This document shows, piece by piece, positions 27,221 through 39,444 of a stretch of DNA of 64,000 nt (position 1 is the stretch's first letter; each line of letters starts with the position of its first letter). The stretch comes from Lethocerus indicus (Eukaryota > Arthropoda > Insecta > Hemiptera > Belostomatidae), in the NCBI GenBank assembly GCA_019843655.1, contig JACDQD010000001.1, positions 48,170,443-48,234,442 of the forward strand, read 5' to 3'. A model generated the notes under the pieces. It searched no databases. It was not told where the DNA came from and saw only the letters and a program-made list of their open reading frames with translations. The position numbers and the translations under genes were made by a program.

Positions 27221-30154
27221 AATTGGGTTTTAGGACAAAAATTGGCCCGAAAATGCGGTTTTAAGCCTGAAATAGGACTGTAAATGCAGTTTTAGGCCAA
27301 AAATGGGGCGACCCCAAAAATTGGGTTTATGACAAAAATTGGCCCAAAAATGCGGTTTAACGACAAAAATGGATTTTATGGGCAAAATTAGCCCAGATAA
27401 TGCGGTTTTAGGCCAAAATTGGCTCAAAAATGGCGCTTTTATGTGCAAAATCAGCCCCAAAAGCTGTTTTAGATGCAAAATTAGCCCAAAATGCTAAGGC
27501 CAAAATTGGACTAAAATATAGAGTTTTTAGGACAAAAATGCGGTTTTACGCCCAAAATTGGACTAAAAATGGGGTTGTTGGCCAAAAATTGAGCTTTTAG
27601 GCCCAAAAATTGGTTTTTATGACAAAAATTGGCCCAAAATGCGGTTTAAATGCCAAAAAATGGATTTTATGCGCAAAATTAACCCTGATTTGCGGTTTTA
27701 GGTTGAGAATTTGCTCAAAATGCGCTTTTAGGTGCAAAAGTAGCCCAAAAATGCTGTTTTATGCCAAATTGGACTAAAAATAGAGTTTTAGGCGCAAAAA
27801 TGCAGTTTTAAGCCCAAAATTGGACTAAAAATGGGTTTTCGCCAAAAAATGGGTTTTTCAGGAAAATTAGCAAAAATGCGGTTTTAGTTAAAATGGACCA
27901 AAAACGCGGTTTTTCCAAAAATTAGGCTTAGGACCAAAATTGGCCCAAAATGCGGTTTTAAGCCCAAAATAGGACTAAAAATGGTTTTGGCAAAAATTGA
28001 GCTTTAGGTTAAAAAATTATTAAAAATGCGGTTTAAAGGCGAAAAAATGGATTTTTATGCATAAAATTAACAGATATGCGGTTTTAGGCGAAATTTGCTC
28101 AAAAATGGCGCTTTTAGGTGCAAAATTAGCCCAAAAATGCTGTTTTTAGATGCAAAATTAGCCCAAAATGCTGTTTTAGGCCAAAATTGGACTAAAATCG
28201 GGTTTTAGCCAAAAATAGGGTTTTAGACGAAAAATTAGCCCAGAAATTCGGTTTTTAGGCCCAAAATGGCTCAGAAATAAGAAAAGCTTTGTAGGTGCAA
28301 AATTAGCCCAAAATGCTGTTTTAGGCCAAAATTGGACTAAAAATTGTTTTAGAACAAAAATGCGTTTTAAACCCAAAATTGGACTAAAAATGCGGTTTTG
28401 TGTAAATGGGGTTTTAGACGAAAAATGCACAAAATGCGGTTTTAGGCCCAAAAATTGGCTCTTTAGGTCCAAAATTGGCCCAAAAACGGGTTTTAGGCAC
28501 AAATTAGGTAAAAATGCTGTTTTAGGCCAATGGTGGACCGAATATGCGGTTTTAGGCCCAAAATTATTTAAAATTCGGTTTTAGGTCAAAATAGGCCTTT
28601 TAGGTGCAAAATTGAAACAAAATGGGTTTTATGCCAAAATTAACCCTGATATGCGGTTTTAGGCCCGAAATTTGCTCAGAAATGGCGCTTTTAGGTGCAA
28701 AAGTAGCCCAAAAATGCTGTTTTGGCCAAAATTGGACTAAAAATAGAGTTTTAGGCGCAAAATGCAGTTTTAAGCCCAAAATTGGACTAAAATGGGGTTT
28801 TGGCCAAAATTGGGTTTTACACGAAAATTGGCACAAAAATGCGGTTTTAGGCCCAAAATTGGACCAAAAACGCGGTTTTGCGAAAAAATTAGCTTTTAGG
28901 ACAAAAATTGGCCCAAAATGCGCTTTTAAGCCCAAAATAGGACTAAAAATGCGGTTTGGCCAAAAATTGAATTTTAGGCCCAAAATGGGTTTTATGACAA
29001 AAAATTGTTAAAATGCGGTTTAAATGCCAAAAATGGATTTTATGCATAAAATTAACCCTGATATGCGGTTTTAGGCCCGAAATTTGCTCAGAAATGGCGC
29101 TTTTAGGTGCAAAATTAGCCCAAAAATGCTGTTTTTAGGCCAAAATTGGACTAAAAATAGAGTTTTTAGGCGCAAAAATGCGGTTTTTAAGCCCAAAATT
29201 GGACTAAAAATGGGGTTTTTGGCCAAAAAATGGGGTTTTTACACGAAAAATTAGCACAAAAATGCGGTTTTTAGGCCCAAAATTGGACCAAAAACGCGGT
29301 TTTTTGCAAAAAAATTAGGCTTTTTAGGACAAAAATTGGCCCAAAAATGCGGTTTTTAAGCCCAAAATAGGACTAAAAATGCGGTTTTTGGCCAAAAAAT
29401 TGAGCTTTTTAGGCCCAAAAATTGGGTTTTTATGAAAAAAATTGGGCCAAAAATGCGGTTTTAAGGACAAAAAATGGATTTTTATGCGCAAAATTAACCC
29501 AGATATGCGGTTTTTAGGCCCGAAATTTGCTCAGAAATGGCGCTTTTTATGGCCCAAAATCAGCCCAAAAAGCTGTTTTAGATGCAAAAATTAGCTCAAA
29601 ATGCTGTTTTGAGGCCAGTGGATAAAAATAGAGTTTTAGGAGCAAATGCAGTTTTAAACCCAAAATTGGACTAAAAATGGGGTTTTAGCCCAAAAATGGG
29701 TTTTACGAAAATTAGCACAAAATGCGGTTTTAGGCCCAAATTGGGCTTTGGGACCAAAATTTGGTTTGACCAAAAATTGGCCCAAAAATGCGTTTTAGGC
29801 CAAAAAATGGTTTTATGCACCAAATTTAACCCAGATATGGCGGTTTTGAGGCCGAAATTCGCTCAGAAATGGCGCTTTTAGGTGCAAAATTAGCCCAAAA
29901 ATGCTGTTTTTAGTTGCAAAATTAGCCCAAAAATGCTGTTTTAGGCCAAAATTGGACTGAAAAGAAATAGAGTTTTTAGCCAAGAAAATGGGGTTTTAGA
30001 CGAAAAATTAGCCAAAAATGCGGTTTTAGGCCCCAAGAATTAGATGGCAAGTTTTAACTTTAAAATGCGGTTTTAAGGCCAAAATGGATTTTTAGGCGCA
30101 AAATAAGCCCAGAAATGCGTTTTAGGCCCAACATTGGCTCACAGTAATGGCGCA
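27221..30154 (+). repeat. Satellite family A, block A5
   Basis: Noisy from 27,221 to about 29,090, clean from 29,090 to 29,560, noisy again to 30,154. The clean part has the standard multi-monomer phrase, including TTTTTACACGAAAAATTAGC and TTTTTTGCAAAAAAATTAGG, also seen at 11,910 and 40,690-40,790. Confidence 0.9.
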
Positions 30155-31757
30155 GGTGCGGACTCGTGGGCGGAATATGGGATCGATCTGTGAAAATTTT
30201 CGAAAAACCTAAATTTCCGATTTTCAACCCGCCGTTTCAGGGGCAAGTGTAACTCACTTTGGTACACTTGTGGGTGGAATATGGGATCGATCTGAGAAAA
30301 TTTTCGAAAAACCTAAATTTCCGATTTTCAACCCGCCGTTTCAGGGGCAAATGTAACTCACTTTGGTACACTTGTGGGTGGAATATGGGATCGATCTGTG
30401 AAAATTTTCGAAAAACCTAAATTTTCGATTTTCAACCCGCCGTTTCAGGGCAAGTGTAACTCACTTTGGTACACTTGTGGGCGGAATATGGGATCGATCT
30501 GGAAAATTTTCGAAAAACCTAAATTTGCGATTTTCAACCCGCCGTTTCAGGGCAAGTGTAACTCACTGGTACACTTGTGGGCGGAATATGGGATCGATCT
30601 GGGAAAATTTTCCGAAAACCTAAATTTGCGATTTTAACGCGCCGTTTCAGGGCAGGGTACTAACTCACATTGGTACTTGTGGGCGAATATGGGATCGATC
30701 TGGGAAAATTTCCGAAAAACCTAAATTTCGATTTTCAACTCGCCGTTTCAGGGGCAAGTGTAACTCTTTTTGTAGACTTGTGGGCGGAATATGGGATCGA
30801 TCTGGGAAAATTTTCGAAAACCTGAATTTCCGATTTTCAACCGCCGTTTCAGGGCAAGTGTAACTCACTTTGGTTTGTGGGCGGAATATGGGATCGATCT
30901 GGGAAAATTTTCGAAAAACCTAAATTTGCGATTTTCAAGCGCGCCGTTTCAGGGCCAGTGTAACTCACTTTGGTACACTTGTGGGCGGAATATGGGATCG
31001 ATCTGGGAAAATTTTCGAAAAACCTAAATTTGCGATTTTCAACTCGCCGTTTCAGGGGCAAGTGTAACTCCACTTTGTAGACTTGTGGGCGGAATATGGG
31101 ATCGATCTGGGAAAATTTTGAAAACCTAAATTTGCGATTTTCAACTCGCCGTTTCAGGGAAAAGTGTAACTCACTTTTGTAGACTTGTGGGCGGAATAGG
31201 GGATCGATCTGGGAAAATTTTCAGAAAACCTGAATTTCCGATTTTCAACTCGCGCGCGTTTCAGGGGCAAGTGTAACTCACATTGGTACACTTGGGCGGA
31301 ATATGGGATCGATCAGGGAAAATTTTGAAAAACCGTTGCGATTTTCAACCCGCCGTTTCAGGGGCAAAGTGTAACTCACTTTGGTACACTTTTGGGCGGA
31401 ATGGGGATCGATCTGGGAAAATTTTTCGAGAAACCTAAATTGCGATTTTCAATCCGCCGTTTTCGGGGCAAGTGTAACTCACTTTGAAGTTTTTACTTGT
31501 GGGCGGAATATTGGATCGATTTGAAAATTTTCGAAAAAACCTAAATTTGCGATTTTAATCCCGCCGTTTCAGGCAAGTGTAACTCACTGGTACACTTGTG
31601 GGCGGAATAATGGATCGATCTCAGAAAATTTTTCAAAAACCTAAATTGCGATTTTTTAACCTTCCGTTTCAGGGCAAGTGTAACTCGCTTTGGTACACTT
31701 GTGGCCCAAATCTCGGATTGATCTGAAAATTGTAGAAACCTCGTTGCGTTCCAACGC
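30155..31757 (+). repeat. Satellite family B, block B5 (about 15 units)
   Basis: Entered through GGTGCGGACTCGTGGGCGG. The first three units are clean; later units carry small deletions and CAGGG shortening. It exits into family A through TCCAACGCAATTGGGTTTTA, as at 27,220. Confidence 0.9.
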
Positions 31758-34017
31758 AATTGGGTTTTAGGACAAAAAATTGGCCCAAAATGCAGTTTTA
31801 AGCCTAAAAATGGACTGTAAATGCGGTTTTTAATGCCAAAAATGGGCTTTTATGCCTGCTTTAAAAATTGAGTTTATGGCAAAATTGGCCCAAAAATGCG
31901 GTTTTAACGACAAAAATGGTTTTATAGGCAAAATTAGCCCACATACGGTTTTTAGGCCCAAAATTGGCTCAGAAATGGCGCTTTTATGTGCAAAATCAGC
32001 CCCAAAAGCTGTTTTAGATGCAAAATGGCCCAAAATGCTGTTTTAAGGCCAAAATGGACAAAATAAGAGAGTTTTTAGGCCAAAAATGCAGTTTTACGCC
32101 CAAAATTGGACAAAATGGGGTTGTTAGCCAAAAATGAGGTTTGGGCCAAAAATTGGGATTTTGCTCAGGCAAAAATTGTTTTAAAATGCGGTTTTAAATG
32201 CCAAAAATGGATTTTATGACGCAAAATTAACCCCTGATTGCGGTTTTAGGCCGAAATTTGCTCAGAAATGGCGCTTTAGGTGCAAAAGTAGCCCAAAATG
32301 CTGTTTATGCAAAATTGGACTAAAATAGAGTTTTAGGCGCAAAATGCAGTTTTAAACCCAAATTGAACAAAATGGGTTTTGGCCAAAAATGGGAGTTTTA
32401 CACGAAAAAATTAGCACAAAAATGCGGTTTTGGCAAAAATTGAACAATGGGACCGTGGTAAAAATGCGGAAGTATTTAAGCCCAAAATAGGATTAAAAAT
32501 GCGGTTTGGCCAAAAATTGAAACTTTTAGGCCCAAAAATTGGCCCAAAATGTGGTTTTAAAACGAAAAAATGGATTTTTATGCGCAAAAATAGCAGATAT
32601 GCACGGTTTTTTAGGCCCAGAAATTTATCAAAAATGGCGCTTTTAGGTAAAATTAGCCCAAAAATGCTGTTTTGGATTGCAAAATTAGCCCAAAATGCTG
32701 TTTTAGGCCAAACGGATAAAATCGGGTTTTTGGCCAAAATGGGGTTTTAGGNNNNNNNNNNNNNNNNNNNNNNNNNNNNNNNNNNNNNNNNNNNNNNNNN
32801 NNNNNNNNNNNNNNNNNNNNNNNNNNNNNNNNNNNNNNNNNNNNNNNNNNNCCAAAATGTTATTAGGTGCAAATTAGCCTAAAATGCTTTTTTAGGGCCA
32901 AAATTGACTAAAAAATGGGTTTTAGGCCAAAAATGGGTTTTTGACGAAAAATTATCAACAAAATGGTTCTGAAATTCAAAAATTAGACTAAAAGAGTTTT
33001 TAGGCCCAACATCATTCAGAAATGGCGCTTAGGTGTAAAATTAGGGCCCAAAATGCTGTTTTTAGGGCCAAAATTGGACTAAAAATAGAGTTTTTAGGCG
33101 CAAAAAATGTGGTTTAGCCCAAAATTGGACTAAAATGGGCTTTTAAAAAATGGGTTTTTATCTGAAAATTAGTTAAAATGGGGGTTTTAGGTCTAAAAAA
33201 CTAAAAATGATTTTTTAAAAAAATTCGCTTTTTTATTTTTTATGCGCAAATTTATTTCAAAAACAATTTATGCCCAAAAATGGGGTTTTAATAAAATTCA
33301 GCTTTTTAGGCGCAAAATAGCTCATAAACGGTTTTAGGCCAAAAAGGGCTTTTTTGGTCAAAACATGGACTAAAATGTGATTTTTAGGTCCAAAATTGAC
33401 CAAAATGGCGTTTTTAGAGCAAAATTGGTCTAAAAATGCGGTTTTTCAAAAAATAGGTTTTTAGGCGCAAAATTAGCTCAAATATGTGGTTTTAGGCCCG
33501 AAATATGCCCAAAACGTGCGGTTTTAGGTCAAAAATAGGTTTTTAGGCGCAAATTAGCTCAAAAATGGGCTTTTAGGGTCCAAATTCCCAAAAATTCTGC
33601 TTTAGGACCAAAATTGGCCAAAATACTGTTTTAGGCCTAAAATGGGTTTTTAGGCCCAAAATTTGGTATTTTAGGCCCAAAAATTGGCTTTTTAGGACAA
33701 AATTGGACCCAAAATGCGGTTTTAAGGCCCAAAATAGGACTGTAAATGCGGTTTTGGCCAAAAATTGGGCGATTTTAGCCAAAAATTCAATTTTATGACC
33801 AAAATTCCTCAAAATGCGGTTTTTTCCCAATTGACAAAAATGGCGCAAAATTAGCCCAGAAATGCGGTTTTAGGCCCAAAATTGGTCTCAGAAATGGCGC
33901 TTTTATGTAAAATAGCCCAAAATGCTGTTTTAGGCCAAAAATTGGCTGAAAGTTTTTGCAAAAATGGTTTTGGCAAAAATGGGGTTTTAATCACCAAAAT
34001 TAGCTCAAAAATGCCCT
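31758..34017 (+). repeat. Satellite family A, block A6 (contains the assembly gap)
   Basis: Family A sequence with shortened homopolymers on both sides of the 100-N gap. Consensus quality is poor throughout, and the true length of this block is unknown. Confidence 0.85.
32752..32851. other. Assembly gap (100 N)
   Basis: Exactly 100 unresolved bases, a conventional placeholder for a gap of unknown size. The array is therefore not fully resolved, and the distance across it should not be trusted. Confidence 0.99.
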
Positions 34018-35441
34018 TACGTTTCAGGGCAAGTTAACTCACTTTGGTACACTTGTGGCGGAATATGGGATCGATGAAAATAATTTTCGAAAACCTAAAT
34101 TTGCAGATTTTAAACCCGCCGTTTCAGGGGCAAGTGTAACTCTTTGGTACACTCGTGGGCGGAATATTCAGGGAAAAATTTTCGATTTTAACCCGCCAAA
34201 TACTGTTTTGCCCAAGTGTAAATTTTAGGCCCAAAATTGGCCCATGCCTAAGCCCAAAATCAGGACTGCGGAAATGGGATCGTAACTGAGAAAATTTGGA
34301 AAACCTAAACTTTGGATTTTCAACGGGACCAAAAATTGGGAATATGGGATCGGTTTAAGGACAAAAATATGGGTAAAATTAAAATGCGGTTTTTGCAAAA
34401 TCGAAAACCTAAATTTCCGATTTTTCTTCAGGGCAAGTGTAACTCAGGTACACTTGTGGGCGGAATATGGATCGATCTGGAAAATTTTCGAAAAACCTAA
34501 ATTTCGATTTTCAACCTGGCAAAAATGCGTTTCAGGGGCAAGTGTAACTCACTTTGGTACACTTGTGGGCGGAATATGGGATCGATCTGGGAAAATTGGG
34601 TTTTTCGAAAACCTAAATTTGCCGATTTTCAACCCGCCGTTTCAGGGGCAAGTGTAACCACTTTGTACACTTGTGTTTTTAGGCGGAATATGGGATCGAT
34701 CTGGGAAAATTTTCGAAAACCTAAATTCCGATTTTCAACGCGCCGTTTTCACGCGGGGCAAGTGTAACTCACTTTGGTACACTTGTGGGCGGAATATGGG
34801 ATCGATCTGGGGAAAAATTTTCGAAAAACCTAAATTTAAGGCCCGCGATTTTCAACCCGCCGTTTCAGGGGCAAGTGTAACTCACTTTGGTACACTTGTG
34901 GGCGGAATATGGATCGATCTGGGAAAATTTTCGAAAACCTAAATTTGCGATTTTCAACCCGCTGTTTCAGGGGCAAGTGTAACTCACTTTGGTACACTTG
35001 TGGGCGGAATATGGGATCGATCTGGGAAAATTTTCGAAAACCTAAATTTGCGATTTTCAACCCGCCGTTTCTAGGGCAAGTGTAACTCACTTTGGTACAC
35101 TTGTGGGCGGAATATGGGATCGATCTGGGAAAATTTTCGAAAAACCTAAATTTGCGATTTTCAACGCGTTGTTTCAGGGGCAAGTGTAACTCACTTTGGT
35201 AACTTGTGGGCGGAATATGGGATCGATCTGAGAAAATTTTCGAAAACCTAAATTTGCGATTTTCAACTCGCCGTTTCACAAGTGTAACTCACTTTGGTAC
35301 ACTTGTGGGCGGAATATGGGGATCTGGGAAATTTTCGAAAACCTAAACGATTTTCAACCCAAGTTTCAGGGGCAAGTGTAACTCACTTTGGTACACTTGT
35401 GGGCGGAATATGAGATCGATCTGGGAACATTTTGAAAACCT
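34018..35441 (+). repeat. Satellite family B, block B6 (about 13 units, with a scrambled insert)
   Basis: Entered through ACGTTTCAGGG. From about 34,190 to 34,420 A-family and B-family pieces are mixed. From 34,430 on, regular 104-bp units resume. It ends with the border variant GAGATCGATCTGGGAACA and the junction TAAAATTTTATTAAAAATGG. Confidence 0.9.
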
Positions 35442-37910
35442 AAAATTTTATTAAAAATGGAATAAATGCGATTTTTAGGCCCAAAAATGGGCTTTTTAGA
35501 TCCACTTTGGTACAAAATTGGATCTCACAAATGGCCTTTTAGATCCAAATTGGCCAAAACGCGGGTTTTAGGTCCAAAATTGGCTCAAAAAGCGGGTTTT
35601 AGGTCTAAAATTGCCCAAAAAGCGGGTTTTAGGTCCAAATTAATTGGCCCAAATATTTGTTTTAGGCCAAAATTCAAACAAAATTAGGTTTTTTAAAAAT
35701 TGGATAAAAAATTGCGATTTTTAGGCCATAAATTTTACCAAATATGCTGTTTTTAGGCCCAAAATTGGCCCTAAATTGTGGTTTTAAAGACGAAAAATGG
35801 GATTTTTAGGTGAAAACTGGCTCAAAAATGGGAATTTTAGGCCCAAAAAATGGGGTTTATGGGCCAAAATTGGACCAAAAATGCGGTATTTAGGACAAAA
35901 AATGGGGTTATTAGGGCCAAAATTGGACCAGAAATTTTGTTTTTATGCGCAAATTTAGCTCAAAAATGGGAATTTTATGCCCAAAAAATGGGGTTTTTGG
36001 GGCCAAAAATTCGGTTTTTAGGCGCAAAAATAGCTCATAAACGTGGTTTTTAGGCCAAAAAGTGGGCTTTTGGTCAAAACATGGACCAATAATGCGGTTT
36101 TTAGGTCCATAATTGGAGCAAAAATGGCCTTTTTTGGAGCAAAATTGGCCCAAAAATGCGTTTTCTGGCCAAAAAAATAGGTATTTTAGGCGCAAAATTA
36201 GCTCAAATATGCGGTTTTAGGCCCGAAATATGCCCAAAAGTGCGGTTTTTAGGTCAAAAATAGGTTTTTTTCGGCGCAAAATTAGCTCAAAAAATGGGCT
36301 TTTTAGGTCCAAAATTCCCCAAAAATTCTGCTTTTAGGACAAAAATTGGCCCAAAAATGCGGTTTTTAAGCCCAAAATAGGACTAAAAATGCGGTTTTTG
36401 GCCAAAAAATTGAGCTTTTTAGGCCCAAAAATTGGGTTTTTATGACAAAAATTGGCCCAAAAATGCGGTTTAAATGCCAAAAAATGGATTTTTATGCGCA
36501 AAATTAACCCAGATATGCGGTTTTTGAGTCCGAAATTTGCTCAGAAATGGCGCTTTTAGGTGCAAAATTAGCCCAAAAATGCTGTTATTAGGTGCAAAAT
36601 TAGCCCAAAAATGCTTTTTTTAGGCCAAAATTGGACTAAAAATCGGGTTTTTGGCCAAAAAATGGGGTTTTTAGACGAAAAATTATCACAAAAATGCGGT
36701 TTTTAGGCCCAAAATTAGACTAAAAATAGAGTTTTTAGGCCCAACATTGGCTCAGAAATGGCGCTTTTAGGTGCAAAATTAGCCCAAAAATGCTGTTTTT
36801 AGGCCAAAATTGGACTAAAAATAGAGTTTTTAGGCCCAACATTGGCTCAGAAATGGCGCTTTTAGGTGCAAAATTAGCCCAAAAATGCTGTTTTTAGGCC
36901 AAAATTGGACTAAAAATAGAGTTTTTAGGCGAAAAAAATGCGGTTTTTAAGCCCAAAATTGGACTAAAAATGGGGTTTTTGGCCAAGAAATGGGGTTTTT
37001 ACACGAAAAATTAGCACAAAAATGCGGTTTTTAGGCCCAAAATTGGACCAAAAACGCGGTTTTTAGTAAAAAAATTAGGCTTTTTTTGTTTTTATGCGCA
37101 AATTTAGCTCAAAAATGGGAATTTTATGCCCAAAAAATGGGGTTTTGGGGCCAAAAATTCAGTTTTTAGGCGCAAAAATAGCTCATAAACGTGGTTTTTA
37201 GGCCAAAAAGTGGGCTTTTGGTCAAAACATGGACCAATAATGCGATTTTTAGGTCCATAATTGGACCAAAAATGGCGTTTTTTGGAGCAAAATTGGCCCA
37301 AAAATGCGTTTTCTGGCGAAAAAAATAGGTTTTTTAGGCGCAAAATTAGCTCAAATATGCGGTTTTAGGCCCGAAATATGCCCAAAAGTGCGGTTTTTAG
37401 GTCAAAAATAGGTTTTTTCGGCGCAAAATTAGCTCAAAAAATGGGCTTTTTAGGTCCAAAATTCCCCAAAAATTCTGCTTTTAGGACCGAAATTGGCCAA
37501 AAATGCTGTTTTTAGGCCCAAAAATGTGGTTTTTAGGCCCAAAAATGTGGTTTTTAGGCCCAAAAATTGGGTTTTTAGGACAAAAATTGGCCCAAAAATG
37601 CGGTTTTTAAGCCCAAAATAGGACTGTAAATGCGGTTTTTGGCCAAAAAATTGGGCTTTTTAGGACCAAAAATTGGGTTTTTATGACAAAAATTGGCCCA
37701 AAAATGCGGTTTTAAGGACAAAAAATGGATTTTTATGCGCAAAATTAGCCCAGATATGCGGTTTTTAGGCACAAAATTGGCTCAGAAATGGCGCTTTTAT
37801 GTGCAAAATCAGCCCAAAAAAGCTGTTTTTAGGCCAAAAATTGGCTCAGAAATGCGGTTTTTGGCAAAAAAATGGGGTTTTTAATACCAAAATTAGCTCA
37901 AAAATGCCCT
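35442..37910 (+). repeat. Satellite family A, block A7 (internal duplication)
   Basis: Mostly clean after 35,720. Its 35,720-36,300 part is nearly the same as 16,210-16,780 and 39,720-40,230. A second copy of part of it (compare 37,085-37,440 with 35,938-36,290) lies within the same block. A 95-bp trimer is tandemly repeated with starts at 36,728, 36,823 and 36,918. Confidence 0.92.
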
Positions 37911-39444
37911 ACGTTTCAGGGGCAAGTGTAACTCACTTTGGTACACTTGTGGCCGAATTATGGGATCGATCTGAGAAAATTTTCGAAAAACCTAAATTTT
38001 CGATTTTTAATCCACCGTTTCAGGGGCAAGTGTAACTCACTTTGGTACACTTGTGGGCGGAATATGAGATCGATCTGTGAAAATTTTCGAAAAACCTGAA
38101 TTTCCGATTTTCAACCCGCCGTTTCAGGGGCAAGTGTAACTCACTTTGGTACACTTGTGGGCGGAATATGGGATCGATCTGGGAAAATTTTCGAAAAACC
38201 TAAATTTGCGATTTTCAACGCCGTTTCAGGGCAAGTGTAACTCACTTTGGTTTTGTGGGCGGAATATGGGATCGATCTGGGAAAATTTTCGAAAACCTAA
38301 ATTTCCGATTTTCAACCGCCGTTTCAGGGCAAGTGTAACTCACTTTTGTAGACTTGTGGGCGGAATATGGGATCGATCTGGAGAAAATTTTCGAAAACCT
38401 AAATTTGCGATTTTCAACGCGCCGTTTCAGGGGCAAGTGTAACTCACATTGTACACTTGTGGGCGGAATATGGGATCGATCTGGAGAAAATTTTCGAAAA
38501 CCTAAATTTGCGATTTTCAACGCGCCGTTTCAGGGGCAAGTGTAACTCACATTGGTACACTTGTGGGCGGAATATGGGATCGATCTGGGAAAATTTTCGA
38601 AAAACCTAAATTTGCGATTTTCAACTCGCCGTTTCAGGGGCAAGTGTAACTCACATTTGTAGACTTGTGGGCGGAATATGGGATCGATCTGGGAAAATTT
38701 TCGAAAAACCTAAATTTGCGATTTTCAACTCGCCGTTTCAGGGGCAAGTGTAACTCACATTTGTAGACTTGTGGGCGGAATATGGGATCGATCTGAGAAA
38801 ATTTTCGAAAAACCTAAATTTGCGATTTTCAACGCGCCGTTTCAGGGGCAAGTGTAACTCACTTTGGTACACTTGTGGGCGGAATATGGGATCGATCTGG
38901 GAAAATTTTCGAAAAACCTAAATTTGCGATTTTCAACCCGCCGTTTCAGGGGCAAGTGTAACTCACTTTGGTACACTTGTGGGCGGAATATGGGATCGAT
39001 CTGGGAAAATTTTCGAAAAACCTAAATTTCCGATTTTCAACCTGCCGTTTCAGGGGCAAGTGAAACTCACTTTGGTACACTTGTGGGCGGAATATGGGAT
39101 CGATCTGGGAAAATTTTCGAAAAACCTAAATTAGCGATTTTCTTCAACTCGCCGTTTCAGGGGCAAGTGTAACTCACTTTTGTAGACTTGTGGGCGGAAT
39201 ATGGGATCGATTGAAGATAATTTTCGAAAAACCTAAATTTCCGATTTTCAACGCGCCGTTTCAGGGGCAAGTGTAACTCACTTTGGTACACTTGTGGGCG
39301 GAATATGGGATCGATCTGGGAAAATTTTCGAAAAACCTAAATTTCCGATTTTCAACCCGCCGTTTCAGGGGCAAGTGTAACTCACTTTGGCACACTTGTG
39401 GGCGGAATATGAGATCGATCTGGGAACATTTTTGAAAAACCTAA
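37911..39444 (+). repeat. Satellite family B, block B7 (about 15 units)
   Basis: Entered through CCCTACGTTTCAGGGGCAAG. The GGTACACTTG and TGTAGACTTG variants alternate in part from 38,340 to 38,870. It closes with the GAGATCGATCTGGGAACA border unit and the same exit junction as at 15,945, 19,425 and 35,441. Confidence 0.93.

Noticed and set aside
28176..29011. Open frames of 100-130 codons in the 32-bp repeat (Lys/Phe/Gly/Pro-rich peptides on both strands)
   Set aside because: They are translations of satellite units, appear on both strands at once, and lie in error-prone blocks. No conserved protein feature is visible.
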